Source of the DNA: Chloroflexota bacterium
GTDB lineage: Bacteria > Chloroflexota > UBA11872
Direction: 5' to 3'
DNA: 64,000 bases
Assembly: GCA_011523785.1 (NCBI GenBank)
Contig: WTFW01000120.1
Span: 1-64,000 of the forward strand
Shown: positions 38,293 through 47,783 of the stretch, piece after piece
How positions within the stretch are numbered: position 1 is the first letter of the stretch
Layout: each line of letters begins with the position of its first letter
Position numbers and translations under genes: made by a program
The notes under the pieces: generated by a model
What the model was told of the DNA's origin: nothing
The model's database searches: none
Seen by the model: the letters and a program-made list of their open reading frames with translations, nothing else

Positions 38293-38804
38293 TGGCGGCG
38301 CTCGTCCTCGGTGCGCTCGGGCCAGGGCCAGGCGGCATCGAAGCGTTCCAGAAAAGCGGAAGGCCGAAACAGCACGCGCTGCGCACCGTCCGGCGCCGTC
38401 GCCGCCAGCTTGTCGACCTTTTGCCGGGTGTCGTCAAGCCGCCGTTCGAGCTCGCGTCGTTGCCGAAGGTGCATCGCTCTGGCGCTGTTGAAGGCGTCCT
38501 TGAAGTCCGCCGCTCGCCCGGATACCAGGGACTCCCGCACGTCGCGCATGCGGCCTTCGTGCCGGGCGAGGTGGTGGCGCAACTCGTCCAGCGCCTGATC
38601 CACCTCGCCCGCCAGGGCGATCCAGGGCGGCGAAACGTTCGCGTCGCGCATCACCCGGAAGGCCAGTCGCAGGTCGGCCGGCACGTGGGGATCATCGGGC
38701 GCCAGGTCCAGCGGCTTGCCACGGCCAGTTGTGCGCTCGAACAGTCCGGACGCGGCGGCTTCGTCAAGCCGGCGGCGTGCTCGGCGGTCCGGGAGCGTCT
38801 CCAT
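38289..38804 (-). CDS. DnaJC28/DUF1992-like protein
   Basis: 'RRLDEAAASGLFERTTGRGKPLDLAPDDPHVPADLRLAFRVMRDANVSPPWIAL' is typical of this family. Confidence 0.8.
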   Translation of the reverse strand: METLPDRRARRRLDEAAASGLFERTTGRGKPLDLAPDDPHVPADLRLAFRVMRDANVSPPWIALAGEVDQALDELRHHLARHEGRMRDVRESLVSGRAADFKDAFNSARAMHLRQRRELERRLDDTRQKVDKLAATAPDGAQRVLFRPSAFLERFDAAWPWPERTEDERRQ

Positions 38805-38806
38805 GG

Positions 38807-40162
38807 CTAATTCGCTCCCAGCACGGGCGGATCGGACTCCACCGGGATTCCGGCGGCCGCTCGAATGTCGGCGGCGACCGCCAGGCTTCCCGTGGCGAGC
38901 ACGGCCTGTCCGGGCTGCGTGGCGTCGCGCGCCAGGGCCAGCGCGCTCGCGGCGTCGGGGGCCGCCGTTGCATCAAGGCGTCCGTCAAGCTGGTTGAGCA
39001 CTATGCCGGATGGCATCCCGCGTGGGTGTCCTGGCTCGATAACCACCAGGCCTGTCGCAAACGGTCGGAGCGCTTCCGCCATGGGTCGGACCGATTTGTC
39101 GCGCAGGGCGCCGAATATGACCGGACCGCGCTGCAGATTGAGTTGCCGACGCAGCGTTTCGACCACGACGGCGACGGCTTCAACGGTGTGCGCCCCGTCC
39201 ACGACGACTGGCGGATCGTTGGCTACCAACTCCAGGCGGCCTGGCCAGCGCGCGGCGGCGAAACCCGCGCGGATCGCGTCGCGTGGAATGGCAACGCCGC
39301 GGTCGCCGAGCGCACGGCAGACGGCATAGGCCAGACCAGCGTTGCGGGCCTGGTGAGGGCCGGCCAGGCCCAGCGGCAGGGCATCGCCCGACAGCGGATC
39401 CCGGGCCACGGTGACGGCGCGACCGTCGCGCCAGCCGGCCGATCCGTCGGTCGCCAGCGCCGGCACGACCTGGACTTCGGCCCCGGCGGCCTCGGCCACG
39501 TCACGAATCGCGTCCACGACCTCGCGCGACTGGTCGCTGACCAGCATCGGAACCCCTGGTTTGGCTATGGCGGCTTTTTCCCGGGCGATTACGGGCAGCG
39601 TGTCACCGAGCAGTCGCGTGTGCTCGCGCACGATGGTGGTGACGGCCGTGAGGTCGGGCGTCACTACGTTGGTGGCGTCGAGCCGTCCGCCAAGCCCAAC
39701 TTCCAGGATTGCCAGGTCCACCTCTTCCATTCGAAACCAGGCCAGTGCCATTGCCGTGCTTATCTCAAACGTGGTTGGAAGGCCCAGCGTTTCGTCGGGG
39801 GTCCGCGCTACAGCCACTCGCATTCGATCAACAAGGCGCGTAAACGAAGGCGGGTCGATGGGTTGTCCGTCGATCTGAAAGCGCTCGCGAAAACTGTGCA
39901 GGTGCGGCTGCGTGTAGAGGCCGGTCTTCAGGCCGGCGGCTTCGGCGGCCGAGGCAACCAGGGCGCACACGCTGCCCTTGCCCTTGCTGCCGGCCACGTG
40001 AACGATTGGCAGGCCGTTGTGCGGGTTGCCAAGATCGGCCAGCAGCCGCGAGGTTCTTGCCAGACCGCGCTCGAACGGCGGGCCGCCTCCCAGCCCCGTG
40101 CCGCGCTCGAAGTCGGCGTAGGCGTAGAGCCAGGCCAGCGCGTCGGTGTACGTCTCGGACAT
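38807..40162 (-). CDS. folC: Folylpolyglutamate/dihydrofolate synthase
   Basis: 'PIVHVAGSKGKGSVCALVASAAEAAGLKTGLYTQPHLHSFRERFQIDG', 'LEVGLGGRLDATNVV'. Start ATG 40162. Confidence 0.95.
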   Translation of the reverse strand: MSETYTDALAWLYAYADFERGTGLGGGPPFERGLARTSRLLADLGNPHNGLPIVHVAGSKGKGSVCALVASAAEAAGLKTGLYTQPHLHSFRERFQIDGQPIDPPSFTRLVDRMRVAVARTPDETLGLPTTFEISTAMALAWFRMEEVDLAILEVGLGGRLDATNVVTPDLTAVTTIVREHTRLLGDTLPVIAREKAAIAKPGVPMLVSDQSREVVDAIRDVAEAAGAEVQVVPALATDGSAGWRDGRAVTVARDPLSGDALPLGLAGPHQARNAGLAYAVCRALGDRGVAIPRDAIRAGFAAARWPGRLELVANDPPVVVDGAHTVEAVAVVVETLRRQLNLQRGPVIFGALRDKSVRPMAEALRPFATGLVVIEPGHPRGMPSGIVLNQLDGRLDATAAPDAASALALARDATQPGQAVLATGSLAVAADIRAAAGIPVESDPPVLGAN

Positions 40163-40169
40163 TGCTCGA

Positions 40170-40673
40170 TTATCGCGGAGCCGAGAGCGACTCTGGCGGG
40201 TACGCACGTTCGATACCGGCGCGACCGACCCGCGCGGCCAGCGTGGATAGCGTGGCATCCGCACCGGGTAGTACCAGGTCTGGCGCCAGGTCCGCCAGCG
40301 GCGCCAGCACGAAGCCCCGCTCGGCGAAGGCCGCGTGCGGAATGTGCAGGCGCGGCGTGCCGACCACCAGGTCTCCGAACGCAATGATGTCCAGGTCCAG
40401 TTGACGCGGTCCCAACCGCGGGCCGGGCCGCCGGCCAGCGGCCAGCTCGAGCGACTTTGCCCAGAAGAACAGACGCTGTGGACCCTCGGTCGTTTCGCCA
40501 CGAACCGCCGCGTTCAGGAAGGGCGGTTGTGTGAGCACGCCGACCGGGCTTGTCTCATATACGTGCGAAACCTGGACGTGGCGGAGCACCGTCCGCAGGC
40601 CAGCCACGGCGTTTTGAAGGTGCGTCAGCCGGTCACCGACGTTCGAGCCAAGCCCGATCAGCACGTCCGTCAC
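40170..40673 (-). CDS. folK: 2-amino-4-hydroxy-6-hydroxymethyldihydropteridine diphosphokinase
   Basis: 'IGLGSNVGDRLTHLQNAVAGL', 'LGPRQLDLDIIAFGDLVVGTPRLHIPHAAFAERGFVLAPLADLAPD'. Confidence 0.95.
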   Translation of the reverse strand: MTDVLIGLGSNVGDRLTHLQNAVAGLRTVLRHVQVSHVYETSPVGVLTQPPFLNAAVRGETTEGPQRLFFWAKSLELAAGRRPGPRLGPRQLDLDIIAFGDLVVGTPRLHIPHAAFAERGFVLAPLADLAPDLVLPGADATLSTLAARVGRAGIERAYPPESLSAPR

Positions 40674-40881
40674 CGGGGTAGTCCATCGATGGTTGGCGCG
40701 GCAGGCCGCCGATTGTCCCGCGCCGGAGGGTGCCGATCGACCGTTGACTGGTTAGGCTCGCCGGTTTGCGGAACAGAGTACGATTCTGGCCGTTCCCCTG
40801 ACATGGCGACCGTAATTTGACGCGTCACGCGACCACCGTGGGCAGGCGCCCCACACGCGCCGGAGATTTGCGGCGGCAAAG

Positions 40882-42744
40882 GTGAATGCCCAGGGGCTGA
40901 CAGGGTTACGCCCGAGCTGGCGCCCCGCGATAGGGAGCGCAGGGTTGGCGCTTGGTTCGCTGCTGGTGATGCTGCCAGCGGCGCTGACCGGACCTGAACT
41001 GTTGTGGGTTCGCCTGGTACCGCTGGCCGCCGGGACGTTTCTGGCGACCGCCGCCGTGGTGGGGCTGCGCTTCCGGCAAGCCCACGATCGCCACCTGGAG
41101 ATTGGGCTAGCGTCCGCGGGGCTGACGTTGGGTATCACCGGCGTTCTGGTCCAGGTTGGACTGCTGGCCGCCGCCGCTTGCCTGGTGCTGATCGCTCCCT
41201 TGTCGGCCGGGGCGATGCTGTGGCGTGCTCGACATGCGCCTGGAAACGGGCCCGGTTGGGTGGGCCTACGGCATCTCAAACCGGATCGCGCGGCCTGGCC
41301 CACCGCGGTCCGTGCGGTGGCGATGGGTGTGGTCGCGGTGGGACTGGCCCTGGTCGGTGTCGTCGCGGGACCGCTGCCGACGCTGGCGCTTACGGCGCTT
41401 CTGCTCTTGGCGGTAGTGGTGGCGACGCTTCGCCTTGTGTTGCCGGCCTTCGACGCGCGGGCGGCGGTCGCCGTGCTGGTTGCGCTGGCCATTGCGGCCG
41501 TCCCGTTTCGAGGAGTGGCCGAGATCCAGGTCAGCGGCATCGCGTTTGGGGCGAGCGACCTCCTGCTGCTTGGGGCGCTGGCCGTCTGGGTGTTCGGTCG
41601 TGGCGCCCGAAGTCGAGCATCCGTCCCGAGTTACACGTTCGGGCTGCTGATCTTTGCCGGCTGGCTGATGGTCACCGCACTGGCAGCGGCGAATCTGGCG
41701 CCGGTGCTCAAAGAAGTCCTGAAGTGGCTCCAGATTGCGGTGGCGCTGGTAATCCTGGCCGACCTGATGCGCGACCCGTCGGGGCGCCGGATCGTCGCCT
41801 GGGCGGTTGGCGCGGCGGTCCTCCTGCAGGCCGGACTGGGACTGGTCCAAACGGCGGCAGCGGCGGGTCCCGGCGGGTTCGTAGTGGGCGGCGTCCTGCG
41901 CGCGTATGGGACCTTCGATCAGCCGAATCCGTATGGGGGCTACCTGGGCATTCACTTGCCGCTCATCCTGGCGGCCGCCATCTATGCGCGGGGCTCGCGG
42001 CGGCGCTGGCTGGTCCTGCTGGGCATCGTCGTATTGGCGGGCATTGTGGCCAGCCGGTCCAGGGGCGCCTGGCTAGGCGTGGGCGCCAGTTCGCTGCTTG
42101 TGGCGCTGATGGCCGGTCGTCAGGCGTCGCGGCGAGTTCGCGGCGCGTTGGTCCTGGTCGCCGCGGCGGTGCTGGTCGCCTCGCTTGTACTCCTGGGCGG
42201 GGCGTTGGAGCGGACGCTGCCGCCCGACATTTCGCGGATGTTGCAAGGCGAGCACCCGGTGGACGACGTTGTGCGTGACCGCGCGCATGACGACTTTGCG
42301 GTCGCGCAGCGGGTGGCGCACTGGGCGGCGGGGTTGCGGATGTTTCAGGATCGGCCCCTGCTGGGCGTTGGCGCCGGGAACTTTGACGATGCCTATCGCG
42401 CCTATGCGTTACAGCCCTTCGACGAACCCCTGGGGCACGCGCACAATGTCGCCCTGAACTTCGGCGCCGAAGCCGGCTTGCCCGGCATGCTCATATTCGC
42501 TGGCCTCGTCCTTTGGGCGCTTGGTATCGCTGTGGGCGCGGTCCGCCGGGCACGCGGCGCGGCGTTTGAATGGGGCGCCGTAGGCGCGCTGGGCGCCCTG
42601 GTCGGCTTTGCGACGCACAACCTGGTGGACAGTCTGTTTGTGAGCGGAATGGGGATTTCATTCGCGCTGATCCTGGCGCTGGCGCTGGCGATTCCGAAGC
42701 GGCCACGCGGCCTGGCCTCAAATGCAGAACGGGCGCTGACGTGA
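40882..42744 (+). CDS. O-antigen ligase/polymerase family membrane protein
   Basis: Many TM helices; 'RAYGTFDQPNPYGGYLGIHLPL', 'PLLGVGAGNFDDAYRAYAL...GHAHNVALNFGAEAGLPGM'. Confidence 0.88.
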   Translation: MNAQGLTGLRPSWRPAIGSAGLALGSLLVMLPAALTGPELLWVRLVPLAAGTFLATAAVVGLRFRQAHDRHLEIGLASAGLTLGITGVLVQVGLLAAAACLVLIAPLSAGAMLWRARHAPGNGPGWVGLRHLKPDRAAWPTAVRAVAMGVVAVGLALVGVVAGPLPTLALTALLLLAVVVATLRLVLPAFDARAAVAVLVALAIAAVPFRGVAEIQVSGIAFGASDLLLLGALAVWVFGRGARSRASVPSYTFGLLIFAGWLMVTALAAANLAPVLKEVLKWLQIAVALVILADLMRDPSGRRIVAWAVGAAVLLQAGLGLVQTAAAAGPGGFVVGGVLRAYGTFDQPNPYGGYLGIHLPLILAAAIYARGSRRRWLVLLGIVVLAGIVASRSRGAWLGVGASSLLVALMAGRQASRRVRGALVLVAAAVLVASLVLLGGALERTLPPDISRMLQGEHPVDDVVRDRAHDDFAVAQRVAHWAAGLRMFQDRPLLGVGAGNFDDAYRAYALQPFDEPLGHAHNVALNFGAEAGLPGMLIFAGLVLWALGIAVGAVRRARGAAFEWGAVGALGALVGFATHNLVDSLFVSGMGISFALILALALAIPKRPRGLASNAERALT

Positions 42745-43766
42745 CTGACAGCGGAACAGAGGCTGCCGAGACCGTCGCGGACCCGACACGGACTGATCTT
42801 CGTCGGCGATTCCTCAGCTCGCGAACGCTCCTCAGCTTCCTGGTAGCCGGCGCGCTATTGGCGCTCACCTGGATCCTGGCCGACCTGCGGCTCGAGGACA
42901 TCGTGTCGCGCATCCGCTCCGCCGATCCGTGGCTGATCCTGCTGGCCTACGTCGTCTTTGCGTTGACGTTTCCCATTCGCACGCTCAGGTGGCGAATCCT
43001 GCTGACCAACGCGGTGCACCGGGAAGACGTAACCCCGCACTACCGAATGCGGGACCTCGCGCAGGTGCTCTATATCTCCTGGTTCGTCAACGGCGTGGTA
43101 CCGGCCAAGCTGGGCGACATCTATCGCGCCTACATGGCACGGGCCAACTACGGCACGTCGCTCACCCGCACGCTGGGGACCATCTTCTCGGAGCGGGTGT
43201 TCGACGTGGGGGCGCTGATCATCATGGTCATGGCATCGGCCGCCTGGATTGCCAGGTCGCCGGAGACCAGCGAAGACGTAGGTCGAATCCTGGCTGTGGC
43301 GGCGCTGGCACTGGCGATCCTGGCGTTGGGCGTGCTGTTCCTGCTGGTGTTTGGCACGCCGATCTTCGCGCGGCTCCCAGAGTCGGCCGCGGCGGTTTAC
43401 GAACGCTTTCACAGCGGCGTGTTCGATAGCTGGACCTGGCGGACCGGCCCGTTTCTGTGGCTGGCCAGCTTTGCCATCTGGTCGATTGAAATGGTGCGCC
43501 TGGCCATCGTCATGCGGGCGCTTGGATTGGATCTGAACCCGGCCGAGATCGTGTTCGTGGGCACGGCGGCATCGCTGCTGCTGGCCGTGCCGACGCCGGG
43601 TGGCCTGGGCGCGGTGGAGGGCGGCCTGCTGGGCCTGATGCGGCTGATCGGCGTTGGCGGAGGCGTCGCCGGAGCGGTCGCGATTGTCGACCGGGTCATC
43701 ACCTACTGGTCGGTCATCCTGACCGGCGGTCTGCTGTTCGTGTTCACCCGCCTCAAGCGCCGGTAG
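42741..43766 (+). CDS. Lysylphosphatidylglycerol synthase TM-region (UPF0104/AglD-like) protein
   Basis: 'AYVVFALTFPIRTLRWRILLTNAV', 'NGVVPAKLGDIYRAYMA', 'AVPTPGGLGAVEGGLLGLM'; GTGA overlap with the upstream gene. Confidence 0.87.
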   Translation: MTDSGTEAAETVADPTRTDLRRRFLSSRTLLSFLVAGALLALTWILADLRLEDIVSRIRSADPWLILLAYVVFALTFPIRTLRWRILLTNAVHREDVTPHYRMRDLAQVLYISWFVNGVVPAKLGDIYRAYMARANYGTSLTRTLGTIFSERVFDVGALIIMVMASAAWIARSPETSEDVGRILAVAALALAILALGVLFLLVFGTPIFARLPESAAAVYERFHSGVFDSWTWRTGPFLWLASFAIWSIEMVRLAIVMRALGLDLNPAEIVFVGTAASLLLAVPTPGGLGAVEGGLLGLMRLIGVGGGVAGAVAIVDRVITYWSVILTGGLLFVFTRLKRR

Positions 43767-43768
43767 TC

Positions 43769-44944
43769 ATGCGCGTCGCGATTGACATTACCGCCGCGGC
43801 GACGCAACAGGCCGGGATCGGACGTTCGGTTCGTGAGCTTGTCAACGCGCTCGTAATCGAACCCGACCGACCCGATTTGACGCTTGTGTACACGCGTCGC
43901 GGGCCGTCGCGGGAAGCGGACGCGCTGGCCGTTCATGAGCGGGTGAACGTACGCCGGATTCCCGTTTCGCCCCGAGTCGCGCTGGCGACCTGGTTCAAGG
44001 CGCGGCTTCCGGTACCGGGTGAGGCCCTGGCCGGACCGGCCCGGATATTCCATGGTCCCGACTTCACCCTGCCGCCGCTCGCGGCCGCCCACGGTGTGCT
44101 GACCGTTCACGACTTGTCGTATGTCATCCGTCCGCAGGATGCGCATCCGCGCCAGCGCCGGTTCCTGGAGACGGCCGTACCGAAGTCGATCGATCGCGCC
44201 CGGCTGGTGATCGCGGTCTCCAAGGCCACGAAGCGCGACCTGATGCAGCGCTACGGCGTGCGGCCGCAGCGGATTCGCGTGGTTCCCAATGCGGTGCCGG
44301 ACTGGTTTGGCCCGGTCACGGACGGCGACGAGCTTGCCGCGGTTCGCAAGCAGCTCGCGCTGCCTGAACGATTCGTGCTCTCCGTGGGAACCATCCAGCC
44401 GCGCAAGAACATCGAAGGTTTGGCTCGAGCGGTGTCGCTGGCGTCGGCGCGCAGCGGACTTCCCACCATCGAACACATCCATGCCGGAAGCGAGGGCTGG
44501 CTTTGCGACCGGGTCTATGCGGCCATCGAACAGGCCGGCGACCGTGTTCGCTTCATGGGCCGCGTAAGCGACGGTACGTTGCGAGCCCTCTATTCGCTGG
44601 CCTCCGCTTACGCCTATCCAAGCCACGGCGAAGGGTTTGGCATTCCCATCCTGGAAGCCTTCGCCTGCGGGTGTCCTGTCCTGACCGCGGATACTCCAGC
44701 GACCACCGAAGTTGCCGCGGACGCGGCGCTCGCGGTGGATCCCTCGGATTCGGAGGCGTTGGCGGACGGGCTCAGCACACTGCTTACAGATGAAGCGAGC
44801 CGAAGCGAACTGATCGCACGCGGCCACGAGCGGCGGTGGGCTTATTCCTGGCGTCAGTCCGCGCAGCGCCTGATCGAGGTCTACCGGGAGGCGACCGCGG
44901 GACCGCCCGTGCCGCAGCCTTCCGGCGCGACCCGAGACGGCTAG
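43769..44944 (+). CDS. Family 4 glycosyltransferase
   Basis: 'FVLSVGTIQPRKNIEGLARAV', 'YAYPSHGEGFGIPILEAFACGCPVLTADTPATTEVAADAALAVDP'. Confidence 0.94.
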   Translation: MRVAIDITAAATQQAGIGRSVRELVNALVIEPDRPDLTLVYTRRGPSREADALAVHERVNVRRIPVSPRVALATWFKARLPVPGEALAGPARIFHGPDFTLPPLAAAHGVLTVHDLSYVIRPQDAHPRQRRFLETAVPKSIDRARLVIAVSKATKRDLMQRYGVRPQRIRVVPNAVPDWFGPVTDGDELAAVRKQLALPERFVLSVGTIQPRKNIEGLARAVSLASARSGLPTIEHIHAGSEGWLCDRVYAAIEQAGDRVRFMGRVSDGTLRALYSLASAYAYPSHGEGFGIPILEAFACGCPVLTADTPATTEVAADAALAVDPSDSEALADGLSTLLTDEASRSELIARGHERRWAYSWRQSAQRLIEVYREATAGPPVPQPSGATRDG

Positions 44945-44968
44945 ATAGAATGCGGCGGAGCACCCGCG

Positions 44969-45607
44969 TTGAACCCTGAACACATCCCAACGTACGCCCT
45001 TGTAGGCACGATTGCCTACATGATTGGCAGCGTCCCGGCGGCGTTGCTCGCGACGGCCATCCTCAAGCGCTCGGACCTGCGCAACACCGGCTCGGGCAAC
45101 CTGGGCATCCAGAACACATTCTTCCGGGCCGGCAAGCTCCCCGCTGTGATCGCCTTGCTCTGGAACGTGGCCGCCGCCGCCTCGTCGGTGCTGCTCGCAC
45201 GGGCGCTGGCGCCAAACGAGCCGGTGGTTGAACTCATCGCCATCACCGCGGTGACAACGGGCAGCATGTGGCAGGTCTTCGTACGTTTTCGGGGAAGCCG
45301 TGGGACCACAACCATGGGCTTTGGATTGCTCGTCGCTCAGCCCGCGATCTGGGCCGTCTGCCTTGGTATCTGGCTGGTGGCCTTGCTGCCGCGTCGCCGG
45401 ACGACTGACGCAACGCCTACCGTGCACGCGCTGCTACCTGCGGTCTTTGGTCTGTACGCGTTGTTCGGTCAGACGGATCTGTGGTGGATCTACTCGATTT
45501 GGGGCGCTGTTTTGGGCGGGTTGCTTGAGTTGAAGCGGCGAACCAGCCCGGACGACGCCATGGCGCTCGGCCTGTATCGACGCTTTGGCGTCAACGTGCA
45601 CCAGTAG
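44969..45607 (+). CDS. Divergent PlsY-like glycerol-3-phosphate acyltransferase family membrane protein
   Basis: 'MIGSVPAALLATAILKRSDLRNTGSGNLGIQNTFFRAGK' and 'FVRFRGSRGTTTMGFG' align with PlsY motifs but with substitutions. Confidence 0.75.
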   Translation: MNPEHIPTYALVGTIAYMIGSVPAALLATAILKRSDLRNTGSGNLGIQNTFFRAGKLPAVIALLWNVAAAASSVLLARALAPNEPVVELIAITAVTTGSMWQVFVRFRGSRGTTTMGFGLLVAQPAIWAVCLGIWLVALLPRRRTTDATPTVHALLPAVFGLYALFGQTDLWWIYSIWGAVLGGLLELKRRTSPDDAMALGLYRRFGVNVHQ

Positions 45608-45625
45608 GCGCGCGAGGCCCGCGCG

Positions 45626-46684
45626 CTGCGCATCGCGTTTAACGCCTACTTCCGGCGCTTTCCGGACACGGGGTCCGGCCAATACCTGAGATTCCTGGTT
45701 CGGGCACTGCGGGCGGGGTATCCCGACCTCGTGATCGACGAGCGCACACCACCCCGGTTTCCGAGCGGGCAGTCAGGCAAGGTCGCATGGGAGCAGGCAG
45801 GGTGGCCGTGGCAGGCGCGTGGCGCCGTTGGTCACGTTCCTTATCTTGCACCGCCGCTGCTCGCGCCACGGGCGGTTGTGACCGTCCACGACCTGATCCC
45901 GCTGGCGATACCGGCCTATGGGGCAGGTCGCGGCCAGGCGCTCTATTTCCGATTGGTTCGCGTGGGTTTGCGGCGGACGCGCGCCCTGATCGCGGACTCT
46001 GAGTGGACCCGAAACGACCTCGCTAGGCTGGCAGGCGTGTCGTCTGAGCGAGTCCACGTCGTGCCCCTGGGAGTCGATGAACGGTTTCGTCCCGGCGACG
46101 CGGCCGCGCGTTCCCACGCCCGTCAACGGTTGGGATTGCCGGAACGATTCGGCCTTTTTCTCAGCACGCGCGACCTGCGCAAGAACCTGGGCGTGGTGCT
46201 GGCGGCCTGGCCGGACGTTTGGCGAACTTGCCGCCTGCCGCTGGTGGTCGCCGGGCGCTCGCCGCGCGAAGCGAGCCGGGTCTACGTCGATTGGTTCGCC
46301 CACCTCGATCCCGGCGCCGACGACTGGCTGCACGTATACGGTCCCGTGGACGAGCGAGACAAGCCCGATCTCTATCGTGCGGCGAGTGTGTTCGTCTTCC
46401 CCTCTCGTTATGAGGGCTTTGGCCTGGATCCGCTGGAGGCCATGGCCAGCGGCGTGCCGGTAATCGCCGCCAGGGCGACCTCGCTTCCCGAGGTGGTGGG
46501 CGACGCCGGGCGGCTCCTGCCGCCCGACGATCCGGCTGCCTGGACCGACGCTGTTTCGGCGGTGGCTGGCGATTCCGCGGCAGCCACCGAGATGCGCGAG
46601 CGCGGCCTGGCACGCGCGGCAACCTTTACCTGGGCGCGCACGGCCGAACGCACTTTCGCGGTCTATCGACGGGCGGCCGCATGA
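45626..46684 (+). CDS. Family 4 glycosyltransferase, probable CTG start
   Basis: In-frame 'LRIAFNAYFRRFPDTGSGQYLRFLVRALRAGYPD' precedes the first GTG (45731); only CTG 45626 lies between upstream stop 45605 and this conserved N-terminus; GAGG 8 nt upstream. Core: 'FVFPSRYEGFGLDPLEAMASGVPVIAARATSLPEVVGDAG'. Confidence 0.88.
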   Translation: MRIAFNAYFRRFPDTGSGQYLRFLVRALRAGYPDLVIDERTPPRFPSGQSGKVAWEQAGWPWQARGAVGHVPYLAPPLLAPRAVVTVHDLIPLAIPAYGAGRGQALYFRLVRVGLRRTRALIADSEWTRNDLARLAGVSSERVHVVPLGVDERFRPGDAAARSHARQRLGLPERFGLFLSTRDLRKNLGVVLAAWPDVWRTCRLPLVVAGRSPREASRVYVDWFAHLDPGADDWLHVYGPVDERDKPDLYRAASVFVFPSRYEGFGLDPLEAMASGVPVIAARATSLPEVVGDAGRLLPPDDPAAWTDAVSAVAGDSAAATEMRERGLARAATFTWARTAERTFAVYRRAAA

Positions 46685-47778
46685 GAGTGCTGCTGGCGTC
46701 CAAGGCCCTGATTGTCGGCGCGCATCACGACAAGCTGCGGGCGCTGGGCGCCAACCCCGATCTGGACTTGCTGGCCGTGGCGCCCGACCGTTGGGTTGAG
46801 CAGGGTCAAGTCCAGGTTGCCGAGCGCCCACCGCCGCGCGGTTACGAGATGGTTTACACGCCGCTGGCTCTCAACGGGCGCTATCACCTCTTCTGGTTTC
46901 GCCGGCTGCGCCAGGTCCTGCGCCACTTCCGGCCGGAGGTGCTGCACATCGACGAGGAGCCCTACAACCTGGCCACGGCCATCGCCTGCCGCGACGCCGT
47001 GCGCTACGGCGTACGTCCGGTCTTCTTTGCCTGGCAAAACCTCTATCGGCGCTACCCGCCGCCGTTTCGCTGGATCGAACGCTACGTGCTTGCGCGGGCG
47101 GACGCCATCGTGGGCAGCGAGGACGCTGGCGAAGTCATTCGGCGCAAGGGCCACACGCGCCGAATCGAGGTGATCCCGCAATTTGGCGTGGATCCGGAGC
47201 TGTTCGCGCCTCGCCCGCGGCCGCGAGACCCGGATCGCTTCGTGGTTGGATACGCCGGCCGGCTGGTCGCCGCCAAGGGCGTGGACGTGCTGATTCGCGC
47301 CGTCGGCGCCATTGGAAGAGATGTCGTCCTGCGCCTCGCCGGAACCGGACCCGCCGAGCCGGACCTGCGGCGTATGGCCGCCGCCATGCCTGACGTCGTC
47401 TTCGAGGGCGCGCTCCCCAGCGCCGACATGCCGGCCTTCTACAACGGGCTGGATGCGTTCGCGCTGCCGACCGTCGGGCGCCGCGGCTGGACGGAGCAGT
47501 TTGGCCGAGCTGCGGTGGAAGCCATGGCCTGTGGCGTGCCTACCATCGTGTCCTCCACTGGTGAGCTCCCGCATGTTGTGGGCCAGGCCGGCGTGGTTGT
47601 GCCGCCTGCCGACGCGCATGCCCTGGCGCATGCGTTGGACCGACTGCGCGACGACCCGGACGGCCGCGAACAACTCGCCCAGGCCGGCCGCGCCCACGTG
47701 CTGCAGCGCTACACCACGCAGGCCGTAGCCGACGCAACGGCGGCCTTTTATCGCTCAGTCGTCAGCGACGGAGGCTGA
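46681..47778 (+). CDS. Family 4 glycosyltransferase
   Basis: 'FVVGYAGRLVAAKGVDVLIRAVGAI', 'GWTEQFGRAAVEAMACGVPTIVSSTGELPHVVGQAGVVVPPAD'. Confidence 0.94.
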   Translation: MRVLLASKALIVGAHHDKLRALGANPDLDLLAVAPDRWVEQGQVQVAERPPPRGYEMVYTPLALNGRYHLFWFRRLRQVLRHFRPEVLHIDEEPYNLATAIACRDAVRYGVRPVFFAWQNLYRRYPPPFRWIERYVLARADAIVGSEDAGEVIRRKGHTRRIEVIPQFGVDPELFAPRPRPRDPDRFVVGYAGRLVAAKGVDVLIRAVGAIGRDVVLRLAGTGPAEPDLRRMAAAMPDVVFEGALPSADMPAFYNGLDAFALPTVGRRGWTEQFGRAAVEAMACGVPTIVSSTGELPHVVGQAGVVVPPADAHALAHALDRLRDDPDGREQLAQAGRAHVLQRYTTQAVADATAAFYRSVVSDGG

Positions 47779-47783
47779 GCCGT

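Noticed and set aside
38729-40387. 552-aa plus-strand ORF opposite folC
   Set aside because: folC is well supported on the minus strand; the plus-strand translation shows no recognisable domain.
43703-45427. 574-aa minus-strand ORF opposite the GT4 and PlsY-like genes
   Set aside because: Shadow ORF spanning two well-supported plus-strand genes.
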